Shown here one piece after another: positions 57,129 through 64,000 of a stretch of DNA of 64,000 nt; the stretch's first letter is position 1, and each line of letters begins with the position of its first letter. The notes under the pieces were generated by a model. The model was not told the DNA's origin. It saw only the letters and a list, made by a program, of their open reading frames with translations, and ran no database searches. Origin of the DNA: Taklimakanibacter deserti. GTDB taxonomy: Bacteria > Pseudomonadota > Alphaproteobacteria > Rhizobiales > Aestuariivirgaceae. Made by a program: the position numbers and the translations under genes. The DNA is taken from positions 1 to 64,000 of the forward strand of contig QORU01000018.1 in the NCBI GenBank assembly GCA_003574785.1. Reading direction: 5' to 3'.

Positions 57129-57767
57129 TCACAAACTCAGAATGCCCCTCACCACCGGGATCAGGGCCTTGCCGATGGCGCGCGTATTGGCGGCATCGAG
57201 ATGAACGCCGTCCACAGGATCGGCCTTGGCGATGCTCGCGGCATCGAAAAAATGACACTGCGTTTCGCCGGCGAGCTTCGCATATTGATAGGCGAGGTTC
57301 TTCGACTCGGCGATCGCATGCTCGAAATAGAAGGCGAAGTCCTCATCCTCGGTCTTGGCGAGATGGGGCGGTGACATGAGCAAGAGCTCAGGGATCGCGC
57401 AGCCCGGCTTGTAGACATAGGTCCTCACGATCTCGACAAGCCGCGCCATGCCCAGACGCGCGTCGATGGCGCGTTGGCGGCCTTCCCATTTGAGATCGTT
57501 CGAGCCCAGCATGATGATCACGAGATCGAGCGGCTGATGGGTCGAGAGCGCGATCGGCAGCGCCACGGCGCCGCTGCGGTTCTCGAGCACATAAGGATCG
57601 TCATGGACCGTCATGCGGCCATTCTGGCCCTCCTCGATGACGCGAACCCTGCCGTCCAATCCTGCAGCCAGAACATTCGGCCAGCGATCCTCAAGCGCGT
57701 GGCGCGTCCATTTACCCGCCTGAAAGCCCCAGGTCAGCGAGTCGCCGAATGCCAGGATGTGCTTCAT
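57129..57767 (-). CDS. SGNH/GDSL-family hydrolase within the pdh operon
   Basis: A 212-residue esterase-like protein. The block I nucleophile Ser is in AFGDSLTWG, block II Gly in EEGQNGRMT, block III Asn in MLGSNDLKW, and the Asp-His pair in DPVDGVHLDAANTRAIG, completing the SGNH catalytic set. No signal peptide is present, so it is cytoplasmic. The substrate is unknown: acyl or acetyl esters are typical. It lies 11 bp upstream of lpd and 7 bp after pdhC, so it is an obligate member of the pdh transcript. Such placement recurs in Hyphomicrobiales. Confidence 0.9.
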   Translation of the reverse strand: MKHILAFGDSLTWGFQAGKWTRHALEDRWPNVLAAGLDGRVRVIEEGQNGRMTVHDDPYVLENRSGAVALPIALSTHQPLDLVIIMLGSNDLKWEGRQRAIDARLGMARLVEIVRTYVYKPGCAIPELLLMSPPHLAKTEDEDFAFYFEHAIAESKNLAYQYAKLAGETQCHFFDAASIAKADPVDGVHLDAANTRAIGKALIPVVRGILSL

Positions 57768-57774
57768 CCAGTGC

Positions 57775-59103
57775 TCACGCCATCATCAGCGCCGGCTCTT
57801 CGATAAACGCCTTGAAGGCCTGCAGGAGCTGGGCGCCCAAGGCGCCGTCGACGGCGCGGTGATCGACCGAAAGCGTGCAGGCCATCTGCGTCCTGATCTC
57901 GATCTTGTCGTCGACCACGACGGCTTTCTTCTCGCCCGCCCCTACCGCGAGGATGGTCGCGTGCGGCGGGTTGATGACGGCGGCGAAATTCTCGATGCCA
58001 TACATACCGAGATTGGAGACCGCCGTCGTGCCGCCCTGATATTCCTGCGGCGCCAGCCGGCGTTTCCTGGCGCGGGTCGCGAGATCCTTCATCTCGAGCG
58101 AGATCGCAGACAGCGTCTTGGTCTCGGCCTTGCGGATGACGGGCGTGAACAGACCGCCTTCGACCGCCACGGCGACGCCGACATCGGAATGCTTGTGCTT
58201 CAGCATGCCGCCATCGGTCCAGGTCGCATTGGCGTCGGGCACGCGCTGCAGCGAGAGCGCCAGCGCCTTGATGATGAAGTCGTTGACCGAGAGCTTCCAG
58301 ACGGGGTTCTTCTCCTTGTCGCGCGGCGCATGGGCATTGAGCCTCTCGCGCACGGCGAGCAAGTTTTCCAGATCGCAGCTGATCGAGAGATAGAAATGCG
58401 GGATCGTCTGCTTGGCCTGGAGCAGCCGCTGGGCGATGATCTTGCGCATGCCGTCATGCGGCACGACCTCATAGGAGCCGGGCTCATAGAGCTTGGCAAT
58501 CGCATCGTCCGCCATGGGTGCCGCGACGCCCGGAGCGGCAGCCGGCGCCTTCGCGCCGGGCTTCGCCGTCTCGACATCTTTCAGCACGATGCGGCCATGC
58601 GGGCCTGAGCCCTGCAGGGCGCCGAGATCGATGCCTTTTTCCTTGGCGATGCGGCGCGCCAGAGGCGAGGCGAAGACGCGCCCGCCGCCATGGCCGTTCG
58701 CCTTGCCGGCTGGCGCCGTGGCCGGGGCCGCTTGCGGCTTCGGTGCTTCAGCCTTGGCCGGCGCCGGGGCTTCTGCCTTTGCCGGCTCGGCCTTGGGCGC
58801 GGGTGCCGCCGCGGGCTTTGGCGCAGCGGCGGCCGGGGCCTTGATGTCGGATGCACTCTCGCCTTCGCCCAGGAGCACGGCGATCGGCGTGTTCACCGCG
58901 ACCTCATCGGTGCCTTCGGCGACAAGGATCTTGCCGACGGTGCCTTCATCGACGGCTTCGACTTCCATCGTCGCCTTGTCGGTCTCGATCTCGGCGAGGA
59001 TGTCGCCCGACTTGACACTATCGCCTTCCTTCTTGAGCCATTTGGCGAGCTTGCCCTTCTCCATGGTGGGCGACAGCGCGGGCATCAGGATATTGGTGGG
59101 CAT
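57775..59103 (-). CDS. pdhC: Pyruvate dehydrogenase E2 (dihydrolipoyl acetyltransferase)
   Basis: A 442-residue acetyltransferase. One N-terminal lipoyl domain (about 1-78; lipoyl Lys in [15 protein letters not shown]), an Ala/Pro/Lys-rich linker (about 85-140), a peripheral subunit-binding domain ([28 protein letters not shown] in layout, about 145-180), and the catalytic domain (about 210-442) with the active-site His and Asp in [16 protein letters not shown]. It transfers acetyl groups to CoA. It lies 12 bp after pdhB. Confidence 0.95.
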   Translation of the reverse strand: MPTNILMPALSPTMEKGKLAKWLKKEGDSVKSGDILAEIETDKATMEVEAVDEGTVGKILVAEGTDEVAVNTPIAVLLGEGESASDIKAPAAAAPKPAAAPAPKAEPAKAEAPAPAKAEAPKPQAAPATAPAGKANGHGGGRVFASPLARRIAKEKGIDLGALQGSGPHGRIVLKDVETAKPGAKAPAAAPGVAAPMADDAIAKLYEPGSYEVVPHDGMRKIIAQRLLQAKQTIPHFYLSISCDLENLLAVRERLNAHAPRDKEKNPVWKLSVNDFIIKALALSLQRVPDANATWTDGGMLKHKHSDVGVAVAVEGGLFTPVIRKAETKTLSAISLEMKDLATRARKRRLAPQEYQGGTTAVSNLGMYGIENFAAVINPPHATILAVGAGEKKAVVVDDKIEIRTQMACTLSVDHRAVDGALGAQLLQAFKAFIEEPALMMA

Positions 59104-59115
59104 CAGCGCGCTCCC

Positions 59116-60498
59116 TTAAACATAGAGGACGGACTTGGCCGCCTGGACGACGTCATCGACGCTCGGCAGCGCCAGCTTCTCGAGATTGTGGGCATAGGGC
59201 ATCGGCACGTCCTTGCCGTTGACCCGCGCCACCGGCGCATCGAGATAGTCGAAGGCATGGGTCATCACTTGCGCCGCGATCTCGGATGAGACCGAGCATT
59301 GCGGCCAGGCCTCCTCGACGGTCACGCAGCGATTGGTCTTCTTCACGCTCTCGAGGACGGTCTCGATGTCCATCGGGCGAATGGTCCGGAGATCGATGAC
59401 CTCGGCCTCGATGCCCTCACCGGCAAGCTTGTCGGCAGCGCCCAGGGCATAGGTCATGCCGATGCCGAAGGAGACGATGGTCACATGCTTGCCGGGGCGC
59501 GCGACCTTCGCCTTGCCGATCGGCACGGTCCAGTCCTCGACCTTCGGCACCTCGAAGCTCTTGCCGTAGAGGATCTCGTTTTCGAGGAAGATCACCGGAT
59601 TGGGGTCGCGAATGGCCGATTTGAGGAGGCCGAGGGCGTCCGACGCCGTATAGGGCATCACCACCTTGAGGCCCGGCACGGACGAATACCAGGCGGCATA
59701 GTCCTGGCTGTGCTGGGCGGCGACGCGGGCCGCGGCACCATTTGGCCCGCGGAAGACGATCGAGCAGCCCATCTGGCCGCCCGCCATATAGAGGGTCTTG
59801 GCCGCCGAATTGATGATCTGGTCCATCGCCTGCATGGCAAAGTTGAAGGTCATGAACTCGACGATCGGCTTCAGGCCGGCGAAGCCCGCGCCGACGGCGA
59901 CGCCGGTGAAGCCATGCTCGGTGATCGGCGTGTCGATGACGCGCTCGGGCCCGAATTCGTCCAGCATGCCCTGGCTGATCTTGTAGGCGCCCTGATACTG
60001 GCCGACCTCCTCGCCCATGAGGAAGACCGACTTGTCGCGGCGCATCTCTTCCGTCATGGCCTGGCGCAACGCCTCGCGCACCGTCATCGCCACCATCTCG
60101 GTGCCTTCCGGCACTTCCGGATCCTTGAGGGCCGCGGACGCGACGGCCGGCGCCGGCGGCGCTTCCGTCTTGGCTTCCGCCTTGGGCGGAGCGGCTTCGG
60201 GCTTTGCTTCCGCCTTCGCCTCGGCCTTCGGTGGCGGCGCGGCAGCAGGCTCGGCCTCGCCTTCGCCCAGGACCACCGCGATCGGCGTGTTGACCTTCAC
60301 ATTCTCGGTGCCCTCGGGCACCAGGATCTGGGTGAGCTTGCCCTCGTCGACCGCCTCGACCTCCATCGTCGCCTTGTCGGTCTCGATCTCCGCGATGACA
60401 TCGCCGGACTTGACGCTGTCACCTACTTTCTTGAGCCATTTGGCGAGCTTTCCTTCCTCCATGGTGGGAGAAAGCGCGGGCATCAGGATATTCGGCAT
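59116..60498 (-). CDS. pdhB: Pyruvate dehydrogenase E1 beta with N-terminal lipoyl domain
   Basis: A 460-residue subunit. The first about 80 residues are a lipoyl domain ([19 protein letters not shown], lipoyl Lys in [15 protein letters not shown]), then an Ala/Pro/Lys/Glu linker (about 85-125), then the transketolase-like E1 beta (about 135-460; [52 protein letters not shown]). A lipoylated E1 beta is specific to alphaproteobacteria. With PdhA it decarboxylates pyruvate. A small membrane-protein gene separates it from pdhA. Confidence 0.95.
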   Translation of the reverse strand: MPNILMPALSPTMEEGKLAKWLKKVGDSVKSGDVIAEIETDKATMEVEAVDEGKLTQILVPEGTENVKVNTPIAVVLGEGEAEPAAAPPPKAEAKAEAKPEAAPPKAEAKTEAPPAPAVASAALKDPEVPEGTEMVAMTVREALRQAMTEEMRRDKSVFLMGEEVGQYQGAYKISQGMLDEFGPERVIDTPITEHGFTGVAVGAGFAGLKPIVEFMTFNFAMQAMDQIINSAAKTLYMAGGQMGCSIVFRGPNGAAARVAAQHSQDYAAWYSSVPGLKVVMPYTASDALGLLKSAIRDPNPVIFLENEILYGKSFEVPKVEDWTVPIGKAKVARPGKHVTIVSFGIGMTYALGAADKLAGEGIEAEVIDLRTIRPMDIETVLESVKKTNRCVTVEEAWPQCSVSSEIAAQVMTHAFDYLDAPVARVNGKDVPMPYAHNLEKLALPSVDDVVQAAKSVLYV

Positions 60499-60524
60499 GG
60501 GTGGCGTCTCCGAAGCAGCTCACA

Positions 60525-60815
60525 TCAGGCGGTTTTGAGGAAGGGAATGGTGAAGGACAGCGCCAGGATGGCGACAATGACGGCGAAGAAAACGTAGAAG
60601 GCCCGCCTGTAGCGGACGAGATGCGGCTTGACCGCCGCCCCGAGCCTGGCCTCGAGGGCCGCGAAGCGCCACAGGCCGAGCTGGAAATAGGCCGAGAGCT
60701 TCTCGCCCCTGGGGGCGAGGTTCACCACATTGAACGCCGACAGAGCGGCAACAGCCCAAGCGATGAAGGCGATGAGCACGGCCCCGAACATCACCACGTG
60801 GATGAGGGTGCCCAT
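60525..60815 (-). CDS. Small two-helix membrane protein embedded between pdhA and pdhB
   Basis: A 96-residue protein: helix 1 at about 4-29 (IHVVMFGAVLIAFIAWAVAALSAF), an amphipathic, basic middle (LAPRGEKLSAYFQLGLWRFAALEARLG), and helix 2 at about 70-92 (FYVFFAVIVAILALSFTIPFL). No family recognised. It is 2 bp after the pdhA stop and 26 bp before pdhB, so it is cotranscribed. It might tether the complex to the membrane, but this is speculation from position. The Met at 60815 was chosen as start; an upstream Met at 60845 would overlap pdhA. Confidence 0.7.
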   Translation of the reverse strand: MGTLIHVVMFGAVLIAFIAWAVAALSAFNVVNLAPRGEKLSAYFQLGLWRFAALEARLGAAVKPHLVRYRRAFYVFFAVIVAILALSFTIPFLKTA

Positions 60816-60817
60816 CT

Positions 60818-61861
60818 TCACGCATTCACATAGATGTCCGTCCACAGTTCGGCAGGATCGGGCTCAGGATCGGACTGGGCGAATTCGGCGGCCTCGGTCA
60901 CGACGGCGCGGATCTCGGCATCCATCTTCTTGAGCTCTTCCTCGCTCGCCGTCCCGCTTTCGATCAGGCGCTTCTTCACCTGCTCGATCGGGTCCGACTC
61001 CTCGCGCATCTTCTGCACTTCTTCTTTGGCCCGGTATTTGGCCGGGTCCGACATGGAATGGCCGCGATAGCGGTAGGTCATCATCTCGAGGATATAGGGG
61101 CCGTCACCGCTGCGGCAGTGCGACACCGCCTTGTCGCCCGCGGCCTTGACGGCCCTGACATCCATGCCGTCGACCTGCTCGCCCGGGATGCCATAGACGG
61201 AACCGCGGTTGAACAGTTCCTCGGACTTGGCGGCGGAGCGGGTGACCGCCGTGCCCATGGCATAGCGGTTGTTCTCGATGATGAAGATGATCGGCAGCTT
61301 CCACAGCGCCGCCATGTTGAAGGTCTCGTAGACCTGGCCCTGATTGGCCGCGCCCTCGCCGAAATAGGTCAAGCAGACATGGTCGTTGCCGCGATATTTA
61401 TTGGCGAAGGCGAGCCCGGCGCCCAGCGGCACCTGGGCGCCGACGATGCCATGGCCGCCGAAGAACTGCTTCTCGCGGCTGAACATGTGCATCGACCCGC
61501 CTTTGCCCTTGGAATAGCCGCCCCGCCTGCCGGTGAGCTCGGCCATGACGCCCTTGGGATCCATCCCGGTCGCCAGCATATGGCCGTGGTCGCGATAGGA
61601 GGTGATCACCTGATCGCCGGGCTTCAGCGCCATCTGCATGCCGACGACCACCGCTTCCTGCCCGATATAGAGGTGGCAGAAGCCGCCGATGAAGCCCATG
61701 CCATAAAGCTGGCCGGCCTTCTCCTCGAAGCGGCGGATCAGCAGCATGTCGTGATAGGCGTGGAGCTCGGCGTCCTTGTCGAAGCCCTGTGGTTCGGATT
61801 CTGCGCCCTTGGGCTGAGTTTTCTGAAGTTTCTTCGCCATATAAGCCGATTTGACCGCCAT
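60818..61861 (-). CDS. pdhA: Pyruvate dehydrogenase E1 alpha
   Basis: A 347-residue thiamine-diphosphate enzyme. RRFEEKAGQLYGMGFIGGFCHLYIGQEAV is the N-terminal landmark in layout; the TPP motif runs GEGAANQGQVYETFN...IIENN; the phosphorylation-loop analogue is YRYRGHSMSDPAKYR. It decarboxylates pyruvate and transfers the acetyl unit to lipoyl groups on PdhB and PdhC. Several Mets near the N-terminus allow starts at 61873, 61861 or 61840; 61861 was chosen, 10 bp after GGGG. It is first of the pdh operon, about 115 bp after ftsB. Confidence 0.95.
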   Translation of the reverse strand: MAVKSAYMAKKLQKTQPKGAESEPQGFDKDAELHAYHDMLLIRRFEEKAGQLYGMGFIGGFCHLYIGQEAVVVGMQMALKPGDQVITSYRDHGHMLATGMDPKGVMAELTGRRGGYSKGKGGSMHMFSREKQFFGGHGIVGAQVPLGAGLAFANKYRGNDHVCLTYFGEGAANQGQVYETFNMAALWKLPIIFIIENNRYAMGTAVTRSAAKSEELFNRGSVYGIPGEQVDGMDVRAVKAAGDKAVSHCRSGDGPYILEMMTYRYRGHSMSDPAKYRAKEEVQKMREESDPIEQVKKRLIESGTASEEELKKMDAEIRAVVTEAAEFAQSDPEPDPAELWTDIYVNA

Positions 61862-61975
61862 AGCCGACCCCAATTTCCTGCCTTGGAGGCTAAGACTATA
61901 GCACTAAATCCTTGGCTCAACAGGGAAATTCAGAATTAACTGGAATTCGGTTTATCAGTCCGATTTCTCAGGAGA

Positions 61976-62272
61976 TTAGTTGGGCAGCTTGACGATGAGA
62001 TCGGTGGGCTTGCCGTAATCGAGCGTCGAACGGGCAAGCTCGTCCAGCATGTCGGGATCGATCGATTGCGGGCGCATCAAGGAGACCTTGCGCTCCAGCG
62101 CCAGGCGCTCGTCGCGGACCGTCGCCAGCTTGGCGTCGAGGCCTATGGCCTTGGCCTGCAGCGCGTCGCGGTGATCGAAGCTGCGCGGGCCATAATAGCC
62201 ATGCCAGCCGAAATAGCCGAGCAGGCTCAGGCATACGGTCATGACGATCAGGTCGAATTTGCGCTTCACCAT
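61976..62272 (-). CDS. ftsB: Cell division protein FtsB/DivIC
   Basis: A 98-residue septum-formation initiator. One N-terminal membrane helix (about 6-24, DLIVMTVCLSLLGYFGWHGYYG) is followed by a coiled coil (about 35-68, KAIGLDAKLATVRDERLALERKVSLM) and a short tail with SIDPDMLDELARSTLDYGKP. It links FtsL and FtsQ in the divisome. Its place beside pdhA is conserved in Hyphomicrobiales. Confidence 0.92.
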   Translation of the reverse strand: MVKRKFDLIVMTVCLSLLGYFGWHGYYGPRSFDHRDALQAKAIGLDAKLATVRDERLALERKVSLMRPQSIDPDMLDELARSTLDYGKPTDLIVKLPN

Positions 62273-62329
62273 TGCTCTTCCCCGTTGAGCAAATTTGAAA
62301 CTGATCCTTGAGGGTTAACATTACGTTGC

Positions 62330-62358
62330 TTGTCAAAGGCGCTCGCGGTGAATATGTA
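62330..62358 (+). promoter_or_regulatory. Promoter of the Rrf2 regulator gene
   Basis: TTGTCA (62330-62335), a 17-bp spacer and TATGTA (62353-62358) give a good sigma-70 type promoter. GGCGGAG (62362-62368) follows as ribosome binding site. The start codon is 17 bp after the -10, so the 5' leader is very short. Confidence 0.6.
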
Positions 62359-62375
62359 ATGGGCGGAGTTGCAAA

Positions 62376-62792
62376 ATGCTGTCGAGCAGCCGATTCATGG
62401 TCGCGGTTCACGCGCTGAGCGTCATCGCCCGCAGGGATGACGGCAGTCCCGTCTGCTCGACCATCGTCGCGGCCAGCGTCAACACCAACCCGGTCGTGAT
62501 TCGCCGCCTGATGCGCGATCTCGAAAGGGCCTCTCTCGTCGCCTCGGTGACCGGGCGCGCCGGCGGCTTCAAGCTCGGCCGCCAGGCCGGGCGCATCACC
62601 CTTGCCGATATCTACAGGGCGGTGGAAGACGAGAGCATCTTCCGCATGCACAAGACCGATCCCAAGGGGAAGTGCCCGATCGGCGCTGCCCTGTTCAAGG
62701 TCGTCGCCGAGCCTTTGCGGTCGGCCGAGCAGGCCTTGGAAAAGGCACTCGCCACCACCACGCTCGACGACATAGCGAGTCAGATCAGCTAG
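62376..62792 (+). CDS. Rrf2-family transcriptional regulator without iron-sulfur ligands
   Basis: A 138-residue winged-helix regulator. The N-terminal HTH has SSSRFMVAVHALSVIARRDDG, VNTNPVVIRRLMRDLERASLV and GRAGGFKLGR. The effector region keeps only one Cys (KGKCPIGAAL) of the usual three, so it cannot hold the IscR/NsrR cluster and is closer to YwnA-type members, which may sense thiol or small-molecule signals. It converges on the VOC gene, and the stop codons share CTAG. The target is unknown. Confidence 0.88.
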   Translation: MLSSSRFMVAVHALSVIARRDDGSPVCSTIVAASVNTNPVVIRRLMRDLERASLVASVTGRAGGFKLGRQAGRITLADIYRAVEDESIFRMHKTDPKGKCPIGAALFKVVAEPLRSAEQALEKALATTTLDDIASQIS

Positions 62793-63211
62793 CCTGGATC
62801 TTTCGTGAATCCCCGACAGACGGCGGCGAGCTTGTTGCCGTCGGGGTCGCGCACATAGGCGGCATAGAAATCCGGATTGTAATGCAGCCGCAGGCCCGGA
62901 GGGCCATCGCAGGTCCCGCCATGGGCGAGTGCGGCGGCATGGAAATCATCGACTTCCTTCCAGCGCTGTGCCCGGAAGGCGACCATGCTGCCATTGCCCA
63001 CGCTCGCCGGCTGCTTGTCGAACGGCGTGCCGATCCAGAAGGCGAGCTCGCGCAGGCCGCCGTCTTCATAGGTGCCCCAGCCCGCCGACGTCTTGTCCCA
63101 CTCCGGATCACCGGTGACACAGCGTTTCAATCCGAGCGGCGCCAGGACGGCGTTGTAGAAGGTGATGGCGCGCGCCAGATCGTTCGTGCCGAAATAGACA
63201 TAGGTCAGCAT
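62789..63211 (-). CDS. VOC-family (glyoxalase/dioxygenase-fold) protein
   Basis: A 140-residue vicinal-oxygen-chelate protein. MLTYVYFGTNDLARAITFYNAVLAPLGLKR is the first betaalphabetabetabeta module in layout, and RLHYNPDFYAAYVRDPDGNKLAAVCRG is the second. The metal ligands are not fully conserved (Tyr in place of the first His), so glyoxalase I activity is unlikely; antibiotic- or dioxygenase-type relatives are possible. It is 60 bp from the MFS gene on the same strand, and its stop overlaps that of the Rrf2 gene. Confidence 0.85.
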   Translation of the reverse strand: MLTYVYFGTNDLARAITFYNAVLAPLGLKRCVTGDPEWDKTSAGWGTYEDGGLRELAFWIGTPFDKQPASVGNGSMVAFRAQRWKEVDDFHAAALAHGGTCDGPPGLRLHYNPDFYAAYVRDPDGNKLAAVCRGFTKDPG

Positions 63212-63271
63212 GTACGCCTCTCAAGGTTTCCGGAGTTGGAATGTGCGCCGACTCCACCGCCAAGACCATGG

Positions 63272-64000
63272 TCAGCCCCTGGGCACCGGACGGCGCTGCT
63301 TCAGCAGAAACAGCAGGGCCAGCGCCAGGCAGGAGCAGACGAGCACTACGACGATCATCACCGTGCTGCCGAAATGCACGAGAAGCCCTGCAAAAATCGG
63401 CGGCGCCAGGGCCGATATCAGGTTGATCGGCAAGGCGATCCGCGCCGTCGTCCGGGCGAAGGCTGCCTTGTCGTAAAAGACCAAGGGTATGGTCGCACGG
63501 GCTACCGCCATGGCGCCGCTGCCGAGGCCGTAGATCAGGATGAAGCTCACGATCGACCAGTGGACGCCGCCGCCGGCGAGCAGCACCAGCATCGACATCG
63601 GCAGCAGTGATCCGGCAAAGAGGCCGGTGGTGATGCCGTCCCATCTGTCCCCGCCAATGAAGTCGATCGCCCGCGCGCCGACCTGGATCACGCCCAAGGA
63701 GGAGCCGAAGACGATCGCCTCACCGCCCGAGAGGCCGCGCGCCTTCAAAAGCTCGACAAAGACCGAGGAGAGTCCGAAGGTGATAAAGGCATAGAGCGCA
63801 GCAACGACGATCACCATGGCGAATATTCCCGGCTGCTCCGGCACCGGTGCGGACGGCGCGGACGAGGCTGCCGCCAGACCATCCCCTTGGGCCTCGCGGC
63901 GCGGCAAGCCGAAGACATAGAGCGGCGCGCAGACCGCCACCATCAGCAACGCATAGACGAGCGCCGTGTCGCGCCAGCCGATAGCGCCCGCCAGAAAAGC
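63272..64000 (-). CDS. MFS transporter, 5' end beyond the window
   Basis: About 243 C-terminal residues of a major facilitator transporter; the frame is open through position 64000, starting AFLAGAIGWRDTALVYALLM. It shows the end of one helix bundle (GWRDTALVYALLMVAVCAPLYVFGLPRRE), a central loop, then a second six-helix half with MVIVVAALYAFITFGLSSVFVEL and later VARATIPLVF and MIVVVLVCSCLALALLFLL. Substrate unknown. It could be cotranscribed with the VOC gene downstream. Confidence 0.85.
   Translation of the reverse strand, partial: AFLAGAIGWRDTALVYALLMVAVCAPLYVFGLPRREAQGDGLAAASSAPSAPVPEQPGIFAMVIVVAALYAFITFGLSSVFVELLKARGLSGGEAIVFGSSLGVIQVGARAIDFIGGDRWDGITTGLFAGSLLPMSMLVLLAGGGVHWSIVSFILIYGLGSGAMAVARATIPLVFYDKAAFARTTARIALPINLISALAPPIFAGLLVHFGSTVMIVVVLVCSCLALALLFLLKQRRPVPRG

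Noticed and set aside
61968..62651. A 227-codon minus-strand frame spanning ftsB and part of the Rrf2 gene
   Set aside because: It contradicts both ftsB (same strand, different frame, clear membrane helix and coiled coil) and the Rrf2 regulator with its own promoter.

Overview
This window is a chromosomal segment of a high-GC alphaproteobacterium, most likely in the order Hyphomicrobiales (Rhizobiales). The evidence is gene order and family subtypes: dusB(nifR3)-ntrB-ntrC-ntrY-ntrX, a fused ispDF, the short alphaproteobacterial ProS, pdhA/pdhB/pdhC with a lipoyl domain on PdhB, ftsB next to pdhA, lepB-rnc-era-recO, mce-DUF1467-proS-lolC-lolD-dnaE, and an ATP12-type chaperone. The genus cannot be fixed from sequence alone. 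No rRNA, tRNA or CRISPR array was seen.

Layout. 1-92: 3' end of an IS5-type insertion sequence that abuts a nitrilase-family amidohydrolase. 1147-7284: an accessory redox/signalling locus with a VirG-like response regulator, a di-heme cytochrome c peroxidase translationally coupled to a VirA-like hybrid kinase, a mono-heme cytochrome c and a SAM methyltransferase. Two near-identical 13-bp boxes that resemble the vir box lie before the last two genes. 7297-11292: a large DUF2339 membrane protein, a cupin and a GFA-family protein. 11295-19161: dnaE, lolD, lolC, proS, DUF1467 and methylmalonyl-CoA epimerase, with a probable small RNA on the opposite strand. 19226-26931: recO, a ParE-type toxin-antitoxin pair, era, rnc, lepB, acpS, pyrE, rsh and rpoZ. 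27085-29266: a small membrane protein, rpmG and an aldehyde dehydrogenase. 29659-37125: the nitrogen-regulation operon dusB-ntrBC-ntrYX, with a strong palindrome between ntrY and ntrX. 37234-38916: ispDF and cinA. 38989-40296: a small accessory islet (lipoprotein plus PIN-domain toxin-antitoxin). 40344-44496: ratA, lipA, two GlsB-type membrane proteins, rimO and a DUF2459 protein. 44450-54979: a long minus-strand cluster, in transcription order kbl, tdh, corA, cupin, crcB, rluC-type, HAD phosphatase, ATP12, pccB, MgtC/DUF4010, dgdA. 55172-62272: a hypothetical gene followed by ftsB-pdhA-pdhB-pdhC-lpd with two extra genes embedded. 62376-64000: an Rrf2 regulator, a VOC protein and a 5'-truncated MFS transporter.

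How the genes work together. Most of the window is core housekeeping: replication, lipoprotein sorting, translation, ribosome maturation, isoprenoid synthesis, stringent response, nitrogen control and pyruvate oxidation. lipA supplies the lipoyl cofactor for PdhB/PdhC. kbl-tdh convert threonine to glycine plus acetyl-CoA. pccB and the epimerase belong to propionyl-CoA/methylmalonyl-CoA metabolism. The least conventional part is 1147-7284, which looks like one regulon: a VirA/VirG-like phosphorelay apparently dedicated to periplasmic c-type cytochromes, possibly including the methyltransferase through the shared box. The other accessory items are two type II toxin-antitoxin modules inserted between conserved genes, an IS end, an unexplained plus-strand terminator marking a probable sRNA, and repeat elements.
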